A stretch of DNA of 5,143 nt from Roseburia sp. CAG:303 (GTDB taxonomy: Bacteria; Bacillota; Clostridia; Lachnospirales; Lachnospiraceae), in contig FR900153.1 in the NCBI GenBank assembly GCA_000437755.1, positions 103,223 through 108,365 on the forward strand. The letters are read 5' to 3'. The position numbers were made by a program, and so were the translations under genes. Shown here in pieces: positions 1-5,143 of the stretch (positions within the stretch are counted from its first letter, which is position 1; each line of letters opens with the position of its first letter). The notes below the pieces were generated by a model, which ran no database searches, was not told where the DNA came from, and saw nothing but the letters and a program-made list of their open reading frames with translations.

Positions 1-59
1 TTGGCTTTTGCGATTTCACGCAGTTCGGTCATAGGTAAAGTTTCTAATTTTTCTCTCAT
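1..59 (-). CDS. rho: Partial gene, probable transcription termination factor Rho (N-terminus only)
   Basis: Read on the minus strand, an ATG at 59-57 opens a frame that runs off the left edge after 19 codons: MREKLETLPMTELREIAKA. The short run of M-R-E-K-L-E followed by L-x-E-L-R-E-I-A-K-A resembles the start of Rho proteins from Lachnospiraceae, where the first helix of the Rho_N (SAP-like) domain has this L-(K/R)-E-(L/I)-A-K-A pattern. Rho is a hexameric RNA helicase that ends transcription. An AAAGGA ribosome binding site lies 6 nt upstream (71-66), which favours this start over an in-frame ATG at 74-72. Only 19 residues are visible, so another protein with a Rho_N-like domain is possible. 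The gene is divergent from everything else in the window. Confidence 0.6.
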   Translation of the reverse strand, partial: MREKLETLPMTELREIAKA

Positions 60-65
60 AAAAAG

Positions 66-71
66 TCCTTT
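66..71 (-). promoter_or_regulatory. Ribosome binding site of the rho-like gene
   Basis: AAAGGA on the minus strand sits 6 nt before the ATG at 59-57. It selects that ATG over the in-frame ATG at 74-72, which would place the site inside the coding sequence. Confidence 0.55.
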
Positions 72-74
72 CAT

Positions 75-302
75 ATTTAGATTTCATAAATATACGAATT
101 GAATTGTGGAATTTCCTGTAAGGTAAGAAAAGAAATTATGATAATAAATAAGATAGTAAATCAGAATTTCAAAGTATAACTCACGATTCTTATACAGTAT
201 ACTATAAATTTTATAAATATGGTAGTTTTTTTTTTGAAAATTTTGTGATATGATATACGTTACCGAAAAAAATGAAAAGACAAAAGGGAAAGGTGTCCGG
301 GC
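75..302. other. A+T-rich divergent intergenic region
   Basis: This stretch separates the minus-strand rho-like gene from the plus-strand radical SAM gene and should hold promoters for both. It is rich in A/T tracts, including a run of ten T at 226-235, and has small palindromes such as AGTATACT at 196-203. The open frame crossing it on the minus strand encodes low-complexity F/Y/I-rich sequence with no ribosome binding site and no recognisable family, so I do not call a gene. No terminator is seen, as expected between divergent genes. I found no convincing paired -35/-10 for the rho-like gene. Confidence 0.7.
246..254 (+). promoter_or_regulatory. Candidate extended -10 promoter for the radical SAM gene
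   Basis: TGATATGAT has the TGN extension followed by TATGAT, 5 of 6 matches to the sigma-A -10 hexamer. The -35 position (about 226-231) holds only a T-run, so the promoter would rely on the extended -10. Transcription would start near 261, giving a leader of about 40 nt. A TTGAAA at 234-239 is too close to serve as its -35. The call is inferred from the motif only. Confidence 0.4.
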
Positions 303-1232
303 ATGTACATAAATGATTTGAGTACTTATCTGAAAAATACATATGGTCATAAGGTATACAGACTTGCGTTAAACGGAGGCATGACATGTCCGAACAGGGA
401 TGGAAGAGTCGGAACGGGAGGCTGCATTTTCTGCAGTGCAGGTGGATCCGGGGATTTTGCCCAGAGTGCCGGGGAGAGCATTGCCGGACAGATACGGCTG
501 GCGAAGGAACTGGTCAAGAACAAGATTCATGACGGAACATATATTGCATACTTTCAGGCATATACGAATACCTATGCACCGGTGGAGTATCTTCGCAGGA
601 TTTTTACAGAGGCCATCGAAGCACCGGAGATAGAGATTCTGGCGGTTGCGACAAGGCCGGACTGCCTGGAAGACGAGAAGATACAGCTTCTGGATGAACT
701 GAACCGGAAGAAGCCGGTCTGGATGGAATTAGGACTCCAGTCCGCAAAGGAAGAAAGTGCCTGTCTGATACGCAGGGGTTATGAAAATAAAGTGTTTGAA
801 AATGCATTAAAACAGTTGATTTCTCATGGAATTGATGTTATAGTTCATATTATAATTGGAATTCCGGGCGAAAGCCGGGAAGACATTCTAAATACAGTTA
901 AATATATCAATTCTTTTGATATAAAAGGTGTAAAAATACAGCTGCTTCATGTGCTGAGGGGAACAGATTTGGAGCAGTATTATTATGAACATCCATTTCA
1001 TGTATATACTATGGAAGAGTATACACAGATACTATGTGATGTGATTGAACATTTGAGAAGAGATATCGTGATTCACAGGCTTACGGGGGACGGGCCAAAG
1101 AAATTACTGATAGAGCCGCAATGGAGCGGCAATAAGCGTGCTGTGATGAATTACATTCATCGGGAAATGCAGATGAGAAATATCGAACAAGGAGCAAAAG
1201 CTATGGTTACAGGAGGTTTATTATGTCAGTAG
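303..1232 (+). CDS. TIGR01212 family radical SAM protein (YhcC/YtqA-like, probable tRNA-modifying MnmL)
   Basis: This 309-residue cytoplasmic enzyme has the usual length for the family. The [4Fe-4S] cysteines are C29, C41 and C44 (C-x11-C-x2-C), the widened spacing typical of TIGR01212 rather than the classical CxxxCxxC. Other family marks are NGGMTCPNRDG (24-34), YFQAYTNTYAP (83-93), ATRPDCL (116-122), ELGLQS (142-147), IIGIPGE (184-190) and the C-terminal RLTGDGP (259-265). From memory of published work, the Bacillus subtilis member YtqA was named MnmL and acts in converting cmnm5-uridine to nm5-uridine at the tRNA wobble position; the same job here is inference. The start is set by AAAGGTG at 289-295, 7 nt before ATG. 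The 3' end overlaps the DUF4364 gene by 10 nt. GC content falls sharply near base 780 (about residue 160). No MnmM-type partner is in the window. Confidence 0.9.
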   Translation: MYINDLSTYLKNTYGHKVYRLALNGGMTCPNRDGRVGTGGCIFCSAGGSGDFAQSAGESIAGQIRLAKELVKNKIHDGTYIAYFQAYTNTYAPVEYLRRIFTEAIEAPEIEILAVATRPDCLEDEKIQLLDELNRKKPVWMELGLQSAKEESACLIRRGYENKVFENALKQLISHGIDVIVHIIIGIPGESREDILNTVKYINSFDIKGVKIQLLHVLRGTDLEQYYYEHPFHVYTMEEYTQILCDVIEHLRRDIVIHRLTGDGPKKLLIEPQWSGNKRAVMNYIHREMQMRNIEQGAKAMVTGGLLCQ

Positions 1233-1753
1233 ACCCACTAACATTATATAAATTGATGACATTGTATATGTTGAATAAAGTGAACTTTCCGCTGACAAAT
1301 GCCCAGTTATCAGGCTTTTTTCAGGAGAAAGGATATACGACTTATATTGGATTCCAGCAGGTGCTGACAGAACTGGAAGAAACACAGCTGATATCATATG
1401 AAACCATTAGAAACACCTATTATTATAAGATTACAAAAGATGGAGTTGAGACAATTAATTTTTTTGTCAATAAGATTCCGGTGGAAGTCATAGATGATAT
1501 GGATATTTTTCTGGTAGACAATAAATATGAAATGAGAAACGAAGTCGCTACTACGGCGGACTATTTCCATGCAAGCAATAATCAGGATTTTGTAGTGAGC
1601 TGTAAAATCAAGGAAGGCAATGCGACCTTAATCGAGATGAATCTTTCCGTACCTTCCGAGGACGTGGCAGAGATGATGTGCAATAACTGGAGAAATGCAA
1701 GCCAGGACATTTATTCGTCTGTGATGAAGACTTTGATGAAAGAAAAGAAATAA
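1223..1753 (+). CDS. DUF4364 family protein, possible winged-helix regulator
   Basis: This 176-residue soluble protein matches the DUF4364 family pattern: DPLTLYKLMTLYML (4-17), FPLTNAQLSGFF (22-33), a second helix pair around QQVLTELEETQLIS (45-58), then a Y-rich beta hairpin and ITKDGVETINFF (70-81). This first half looks like a winged helix-turn-helix of the PadR/MarR kind. The second half carries KYEMRNEV (101-108), an alternating beta region ending in LSVPSEDVAEMMCNNW (141-156), and a C-terminal helix. No function is established for the family as far as I know, so DNA binding is inferred from the fold-like pattern. The start is fixed by a perfect AGGAGG at 1211-1216, 6 nt before ATG and inside the upstream gene, so the two genes are probably translationally coupled. 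No hairpin terminator follows; transcripts may run into rpmE. Confidence 0.85.
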   Translation: MSVDPLTLYKLMTLYMLNKVNFPLTNAQLSGFFQEKGYTTYIGFQQVLTELEETQLISYETIRNTYYYKITKDGVETINFFVNKIPVEVIDDMDIFLVDNKYEMRNEVATTADYFHASNNQDFVVSCKIKEGNATLIEMNLSVPSEDVAEMMCNNWRNASQDIYSSVMKTLMKEKK

Positions 1754-1768
1754 ATTTACAAAAATAAC

Positions 1769-1797
1769 TTGCATAAGAAAAAAATATATGATAGAAT
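1769..1797 (+). promoter_or_regulatory. Promoter of rpmE (extended -10, sigma-A type)
   Basis: A TTGCAT -35-like element (1769-1774) is followed after exactly 17 nt by TAGAAT (1792-1797), 5 of 6 matches to TATAAT. The -10 is preceded by TGA, making an extended -10 (TGN-TAGAAT, from 1789). The predicted transcription start is near 1804, giving a leader of about 65 nt before rpmE. The element lies in the gap after DUF4364. A strong own promoter fits the high output expected of a ribosomal protein gene. I see no obvious palindromic Zur-like operator over it. Confidence 0.65.
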
Positions 1798-1803
1798 GTC
1801 AGA

Positions 1804-1868
1804 GTTGTTTATTATTAAGTCGGAATTGGTAAAGTCCAATTTCGCAGGAAATCAGAGAGGTGACAAAA
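1804..1868 (+). ncRNA. rpmE mRNA leader with hairpin, candidate L31 autoregulatory leader
   Basis: The predicted leader contains a stem of 9 base pairs, 1821-1829 with 1836-1844, closing the 6-nt loop TAAAGT; one pair is G-U and the rest are Watson-Crick. It sits 24 nt before the ATG and 11 nt before the ribosome binding site. It has no T-run after it, so it is not a terminator. Structured leaders before L31 genes, including one class from Firmicutes, have been described by comparative genomics, and L31 is thought to control its own mRNA in some bacteria. Whether this leader belongs to that class is inference: I recognise the position and the hairpin, not a specific conserved consensus. Confidence 0.5.
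1856..1862 (+). promoter_or_regulatory. Ribosome binding site deciding the rpmE start
   Basis: AGAGGTG lies 6 nt before ATG at 1869. The in-frame GTG at 1860-1862 is part of this site and is not a credible start; choosing it would add three residues (M-T-K) absent from L31 proteins. Confidence 0.8.
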
Positions 1869-2078
1869 ATGAGAGAAGGAATTCATCCAAATTATTATCA
1901 GGCAAAGGTTGTATGTAACTGTGGCAACGAATTTGTAACAGGTTCAACAAAGGAAAACATCCACGTTGAAATTTGTTCAAAATGCCATTCATTCTATACA
2001 GGCCAGCAGAAATCTGCAAAGGCTCGTGGACGTATTGATATGTTCAATCGTAAGTATGGCTTTACTACTGAGGACTAA
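1869..2078 (+). CDS. rpmE: 50S ribosomal protein L31 (bL31, zinc-binding type)
   Basis: This 69-residue protein is a typical complete L31. It begins MREGIHPNYY and carries CNCGNEF (16-22), TGST (24-27), CSKCHSFYTGQQK (36-48) and the end R-x-D-x-F-x-R-K-Y-G. L31 sits on the 50S central protuberance and bridges to the 30S subunit. C16, C18, C36 and C39 form the zinc site, so this is the zinc-containing (C+) RpmE rather than the zinc-free YtiA type used under zinc starvation. The ATG at 1869 is chosen from the AGAGGTG site at 1856-1862. The gene has its own promoter, a hairpin-bearing leader and a strong terminator, so it can be made as a single-gene transcript. Its neighbours downstream belong to translation termination. 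Confidence 0.97.
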   Translation: MREGIHPNYYQAKVVCNCGNEFVTGSTKENIHVEICSKCHSFYTGQQKSAKARGRIDMFNRKYGFTTED

Positions 2079-2091
2079 TAAGGTTGCAGAT

Positions 2092-2119
2092 AAGGTTGAG
2101 AATTTTTCTCAACCTTTTT
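2092..2119 (+). terminator. Intrinsic terminator after rpmE
   Basis: A perfect 11-bp stem, 2092-2102 with 2106-2116 (AAGGTTGAGAA paired to TTCTCAACCTT), closes a 3-nt T loop and runs into five T at 2115-2119. It begins 14 nt after the rpmE stop codon. This is a textbook Rho-independent terminator and should end most rpmE transcripts. Confidence 0.93.
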
Positions 2120-2124
2120 ATATA
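2096..2124 (+). promoter_or_regulatory. Candidate promoter for the DUF1385-prmC-prfA operon, overlapping the terminator
   Basis: TTGAGA (2096-2101, 5 of 6 to TTGACA) lies in the 5' arm of the rpmE terminator, and after 17 nt comes TATATA (2119-2124, 4 of 6 to TATAAT). Transcription would start near 2131, about 45 nt before the DUF1385 ATG. The alternative is readthrough of the terminator. A GATAAT at 2159-2164 is a poorer candidate because the start point would then fall beyond the ribosome binding site. Confidence 0.35.
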
Positions 2125-2175
2125 TAGCAGGAAATTTTCGAATAGGTTTTCTGCCGGAGATAATGAGGATAAAAC

Positions 2176-3177
2176 ATGAAGAGATATTGTGGGATTGGCG
2201 GACAGGCCGTATTAGAGGGCATTATGATGAAAAATCAGGATAAATATGCTGTTGCAGTCAGAAAGCCAAATCAGGAAATAGAAGTAAAGGTGGATAAATA
2301 TAAAAGTTTCTGCGAAGGAAAGAAAATATTATCACTGCCTTTTGTCAGAGGAATCTTTAATTTTGTAGATTCCATGGTACTTGGAATTAAGACACTCATG
2401 TATTCATCAGAATTTTATGAAGAAGAGGAAGAGGTTCAGGAAGATACACTTGCGGATAAGGCAGTAAAATCTGTATTTAAAGAAAAAGCAGAAGATGTCC
2501 TTATGGGGTTGACGGTGCTTTTTTCTGTATTTTTTTCTGTGGCATTATTTATCGTACTGCCGTATCTTATTTCTGAATTTATGAAGAATTCTCTGGAAAT
2601 CCGTTCCAATACGGCATTGTCTGTAGTAGAGGGTGTTGTCAGGATTGCCATTTTTATTCTGTACATTGTGCTGATATCGTTAATGAAAGATATTAAGCGA
2701 ACTTATATGTATCATGGTGCGGAGCATAAATGTATTAATTGTATTGAGGACGGCAAAGAACTGAATGTGGAAAATGTCAGGACAAGTTCAAGACTGCACA
2801 GAAGGTGTGGAACAAGTTTCCTGTTCCTTGTTATGTTTATTAGTATTGTCGCATTTATTCTGGTGTCCTCACTTATGCCGGCAGATGTAGGGAAACTGTT
2901 CAAAATCGTGGTAAGATTGTTACTGATTCCTGTAATTGCAGGGATTTCCTATGAAGTTTTAAGACTTGCGGGAAAGAATGACAGTCTGATTGTCCGCATG
3001 ATCAGCGCTCCGGGCATGGCATTACAGAAACTGACAACAAAAGAACCGGATGACAGCATGATCGAAGTAGCAATCAGTGCTGTGGAAGCAGTATTTGACT
3101 GGAAACAGTATTTAAGAGAACAGGGAATAGAGGTTGCAGACAAAGAGGAAGAAAACAATGCCGTTAAAGATATGTGA
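2176..3177 (+). CDS. DUF1385 family membrane protein (YqhQ-like)
   Basis: This 333-residue protein has clear DUF1385/COG3872 marks: GIGGQAVLEGIMMK at the N-terminus (6-19), PFVRGI (55-60), YHGAEHKCINCIE (179-191), SRLHRRCGTSFLF (205-217), GISYEVLRLAGK (256-267) and PG-x-x-LQKLTTKEPDD-x-x-EVAI (279-300). Four hydrophobic segments, near 108-131, 151-170, 213-233 and 241-258, indicate an integral membrane protein. The H-G-A-E-H (H180, E183, H184) and R-x-H-x-R-C-G motifs between segments 2 and 3 could bind a metal; the family has been labelled a predicted metal-dependent enzyme, but I know of no proven reaction. An acidic run, EEEEE at 82-86, precedes the first segment. TGAGGA at 2164-2169, 6 nt upstream, supports the ATG. 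The gene end overlaps prmC by 20 nt. It is complete and intact. Confidence 0.92.
   Translation: MKRYCGIGGQAVLEGIMMKNQDKYAVAVRKPNQEIEVKVDKYKSFCEGKKILSLPFVRGIFNFVDSMVLGIKTLMYSSEFYEEEEEVQEDTLADKAVKSVFKEKAEDVLMGLTVLFSVFFSVALFIVLPYLISEFMKNSLEIRSNTALSVVEGVVRIAIFILYIVLISLMKDIKRTYMYHGAEHKCINCIEDGKELNVENVRTSSRLHRRCGTSFLFLVMFISIVAFILVSSLMPADVGKLFKIVVRLLLIPVIAGISYEVLRLAGKNDSLIVRMISAPGMALQKLTTKEPDDSMIEVAISAVEAVFDWKQYLREQGIEVADKEEENNAVKDM
3144..3149 (+). promoter_or_regulatory. Ribosome binding site deciding the prmC start
   Basis: AGAGGA lies inside the end of the DUF1385 gene, 8 nt before ATG 3158. A TTG at 3134 in the same frame has no comparable site before it and would add a lysine-rich extension unlike PrmC proteins. 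Confidence 0.65.
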
Positions 3178-4024
3178 AGTTCTTGCCGAGGCAGAGAATA
3201 CACTTCGTGTTGCAGGAATTCCAGAATATAAAAATGATGCATGGCTGTTATTTGAAGCAGTTTTTCAGATGAACAGAACCGGATATCTTATGCATATGAG
3301 CGAAAAACTGGAAGGCATTCCGGATGCAGAAATGCTGTATGAAAAATACAGGGAAGTGACAGAGAAAAGAAGCAGACATATTCCGTTGCAGCATATTACC
3401 GGACATCAGGTGTTTATGGGACTTGACTTTGAAGTAAATGAGAATGTTCTGATTCCAAGGCAGGATACGGAGATATTAGTAGAAGAAGCATTGAAACTGT
3501 GCAGGGAAAATACACAGATTGTACAGGTGCTTGATATGTGTACTGGTTCCGGCTGCATCGCCGTAAGCATGAAAAAGCTGGCAGGACATGAGATCTGTGT
3601 CACGGCAGTGGATTTATCTGCTGCTGCACTTGAAACAGCGAAAAGAAATGCAGCGAAGAATGACTGTAAAATAAGATTCCTGGAAAGTAATTTGTTTGAA
3701 AATACCGGCACGCAGAAATATGATCTGATTCTGTCGAATCCTCCGTATATCCGCAGTGATGTGATACCGACACTGATGGAAGAAGTAAAGGATCATGAAC
3801 CGCGGATGGCACTGGATGGAGAAAAGGACGGATTATTTTTCTATCGCAGGATTACACAGGAAGCAGAAAAATACCTGAATCCTGGTGGTTATCTTATGTA
3901 TGAGACAGGATATGACCAGGCGGAAGCAGTGGAAGAAATACTGAAGGAGCATGGATTTGGCAAAATCCGGATTGTGAAGGATCTGGCGGGACTGAACCGT
4001 GTGGCAGCAGGACAGAAGCAATAG
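3158..4024 (+). CDS. prmC: Peptide chain release factor N(5)-glutamine methyltransferase PrmC (HemK)
   Basis: PrmC uses S-adenosylmethionine to methylate the side-chain amide of the glutamine in the GGQ motif of release factors RF1 and RF2, which improves peptide release. The 288-residue product has the family's usual length and order. A helical N-terminal release-factor-binding domain (about 1-75) leads to the linker motif P-L-Q-H-I-T-G (76-82) and N-V-L-I-P-R-Q-D-T-E (96-105). A Rossmann methyltransferase domain follows, with DMCTGSG (126-132), acidic D152 for the SAM ribose, the catalytic NPPY (194-197), HEPRMALDG (213-221) and a final DLAGLNRVAAG (275-285). The start is the ATG at 3158, preceded by AGAGGA; this overlaps DUF1385 by 20 nt and suggests coupled translation. 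Its substrate gene prfA follows after 23 nt. It stops at UAG. Confidence 0.96.
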   Translation: MPLKICEVLAEAENTLRVAGIPEYKNDAWLLFEAVFQMNRTGYLMHMSEKLEGIPDAEMLYEKYREVTEKRSRHIPLQHITGHQVFMGLDFEVNENVLIPRQDTEILVEEALKLCRENTQIVQVLDMCTGSGCIAVSMKKLAGHEICVTAVDLSAAALETAKRNAAKNDCKIRFLESNLFENTGTQKYDLILSNPPYIRSDVIPTLMEEVKDHEPRMALDGEKDGLFFYRRITQEAEKYLNPGGYLMYETGYDQAEAVEEILKEHGFGKIRIVKDLAGLNRVAAGQKQ

Positions 4025-4047
4025 ATACAGGTAAATGGAGGAAAGAA

Positions 4048-5124
4048 ATGTTTGATAAATTAGAAGACCTTGTATTAAGATATGAGGAACTGATGAATGA
4101 ATTAAATGATCCGGATGTCGTAAATGACCAGAAAAGATTCCGGAAAATTATGAAAGAGCAGAACGACCTTGCACCGATTGTAGAAGCCTATAATGCTTAT
4201 AAGCAGGCAAAACAGGACGTGGAGGACAGCCTTGCCATTCTCGATGCGGAAAGCGATGAAGAGATGAGAGAACTGGCAAAAGAAGAATTAAATGATGCAA
4301 AAGAAAGAATCGAATCACTGGAAAAGGAATTAAAGATTCTTCTTCTTCCGAAAGATCCGAACGATGATAAGGATATTGTCATGGAAATCAGAGCAGGTGC
4401 GGGAGGAGATGAAGCTGCATTATTTGCTGCAGAACTGTTCCGTATGTATACACATTATATCGAATCCAGAGGATGGAAAGTGGAAGTAGTCAATGCAGAC
4501 GAAACCGGAATCGGCGGTATGAAGGAAGTTGAATTCATGGTAAAAGGACAGGGTGCATATTCCGTACTTAAGTATGAAAGTGGTGTGCATCGTGTACAGC
4601 GTGTTCCGGAAACAGAATCCGGCGGACGTATTCATACATCGACCGCATCCGTGGCAGTTATGCCGGAAGCAGAGGATGTGGATATCCAGATTGATGAAAA
4701 AGACATCCGTATCGACGTTATGAGAGCCTCCGGAAATGGTGGACAGTGTGTCAATACTACGGATTCTGCTGTTCGACTGACCCATTATCCAACTGGTATT
4801 GTGATTTATTCGCAGACAGAAAAATCACAGATTCAGAACAGAGAAAAGGCCTTTGCACTGTTGAGAGCCAAATTATACGATTTGGAAATCCAGAAGGCAC
4901 ACGATGCCGAGGCAGATGCAAGAAGAAGTCAGATTGGTACGGGGGACCGTTCTGAAAAAATCAGGACCTACAATTTCCCACAGGGACGTGTGACAGACCA
5001 CAGAATCGGTCTTACCTTATATAAACTGGATAAAATTATGGACGGAGATATCCAGGAAATCATTGATGCGTGCGTGGCAGCCGACCAGGCAGCAAAATTA
5101 AGCCGTATGAATGAGGAAGCTTAG
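4048..5124 (+). CDS. prfA: Peptide chain release factor 1 (RF1)
   Basis: RF1 reads UAA and UAG in the ribosomal A site and triggers release of the finished protein. The 358-residue product is full length. It has an N-terminal helical domain (about 1-100, charged and coiled-coil-like), then EIRAGAGGDEAALFA (113-127), the tripeptide stop-codon reader P187-E188-T189 in HRVQRVPETESGGRIHTST (181-199), and the peptidyl-transferase GGQ at 231-233 within RASGNGGQCVNTTDSAVR. A P-x-T rather than S-P-F marks RF1, not RF2. Q233 is the expected target of PrmC, encoded just upstream. A strong GGAGG at 4037-4041, 6 nt before ATG, fixes the start. The gene stops at UAG, a codon only RF1 reads. Only 19 nt follow, and they show no terminator. 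Confidence 0.98.
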   Translation: MFDKLEDLVLRYEELMNELNDPDVVNDQKRFRKIMKEQNDLAPIVEAYNAYKQAKQDVEDSLAILDAESDEEMRELAKEELNDAKERIESLEKELKILLLPKDPNDDKDIVMEIRAGAGGDEAALFAAELFRMYTHYIESRGWKVEVVNADETGIGGMKEVEFMVKGQGAYSVLKYESGVHRVQRVPETESGGRIHTSTASVAVMPEAEDVDIQIDEKDIRIDVMRASGNGGQCVNTTDSAVRLTHYPTGIVIYSQTEKSQIQNREKAFALLRAKLYDLEIQKAHDAEADARRSQIGTGDRSEKIRTYNFPQGRVTDHRIGLTLYKLDKIMDGDIQEIIDACVAADQAAKLSRMNEEA

Positions 5125-5143
5125 GAAAAATTGAATCAACTGA

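Noticed and set aside
196..214. Short palindromes AGTATACT and ATAAA-T-TTTAT in the divergent region
   Set aside because: Such short A+T inverted repeats are expected by chance in this composition, and no second copy or operator-like spacing is seen.
84..350. Minus-strand open frame of 88 codons across the left intergenic region
   Set aside because: It is low-complexity F/Y/I-rich sequence expected from A+T-rich DNA, runs into the radical SAM gene on the other strand, and has no ribosome binding site or recognisable motif.
1860..1868. GTG start that would lengthen L31 by three residues
   Set aside because: The GTG is part of the AGAGGTG ribosome binding site of the ATG at 1869, and L31 proteins begin at that methionine.
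3134..3157. TTG start that would lengthen PrmC by eight residues
   Set aside because: The ATG at 3158 has AGAGGA at a suitable distance, and the extra lysine-rich stretch is not part of PrmC.
3406..3711. Minus-strand open frame of 101 codons opposite prmC
   Set aside because: Antisense shadow of prmC, serine/phenylalanine-rich, with no start signals.
4732..4758. Cysteine after GGQ in RF1 (GGQC rather than the GGQH of E. coli)
   Set aside because: I recall GNGGQC-V-N-T-T as common in clostridial RF1 proteins, so it is a lineage feature rather than a defect; the GGQ itself is intact.
4420..4785. Minus-strand open frame of 121 codons opposite prfA
   Set aside because: It lies wholly inside the well-supported prfA gene and has no family resemblance; it is a shadow of the coding frame.
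1..5143. Search for an undescribed defence system, mobile element, CRISPR array or tRNA
   Set aside because: All coding sequence is accounted for by conserved housekeeping families, no direct repeats or transposase-like frames were seen, and the gaps are too short to hide such systems.

Overview
The window reads as chromosomal DNA from a low-GC Gram-positive anaerobe, most likely a member of the Clostridia close to Lachnospiraceae. The reasons are strong AGGAGG-type ribosome binding sites about 6 nt before each start, an A+T-rich codon style, a DUF4364 protein (a family I know mainly from Clostridia), and the order rpmE - DUF1385 - prmC - prfA, which is common there. The taxon is inferred from gene style, not from a marker gene.

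Layout. The left edge (1-59, minus strand) holds the first 19 codons of a gene that begins like transcription terminator Rho. An A+T-rich divergent intergenic region (about 60-302) follows. On the plus strand come a TIGR01212/YhcC/YtqA radical SAM protein (303-1232) and a DUF4364 winged-helix-like protein (1223-1753), which overlap by 10 nt. Next is a self-contained rpmE unit: an extended -10 promoter, a leader of about 65 nt with a 9-bp hairpin, the 69-residue zinc-type ribosomal protein L31 (1869-2078), and an 11-bp-stem intrinsic terminator. The last cluster is a DUF1385 membrane protein (2176-3177), prmC (3158-4024, overlapping DUF1385 by 20 nt) and prfA (4048-5124), followed by 19 nt of sequence.

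How the genes fit together. Most of the window serves translation. The radical SAM protein is a probable tRNA wobble-uridine modification enzyme and L31 is a 50S subunit protein. PrfA (release factor 1) ends translation at UAA and UAG, and PrmC methylates the glutamine of the PrfA GGQ motif. The DUF1385 and DUF4364 proteins are conserved but of unknown function.

Novelty. I see no mobile element, CRISPR array, tRNA, rRNA or defence system. This is largely ordinary housekeeping DNA. The points most worth a second look are the structured rpmE leader, the sharp base-composition break inside the radical SAM gene, the terminator/promoter overlap after rpmE, the UAG stop codons on both prmC and prfA, and the unexplained DUF1385 protein inside a translation-termination operon.
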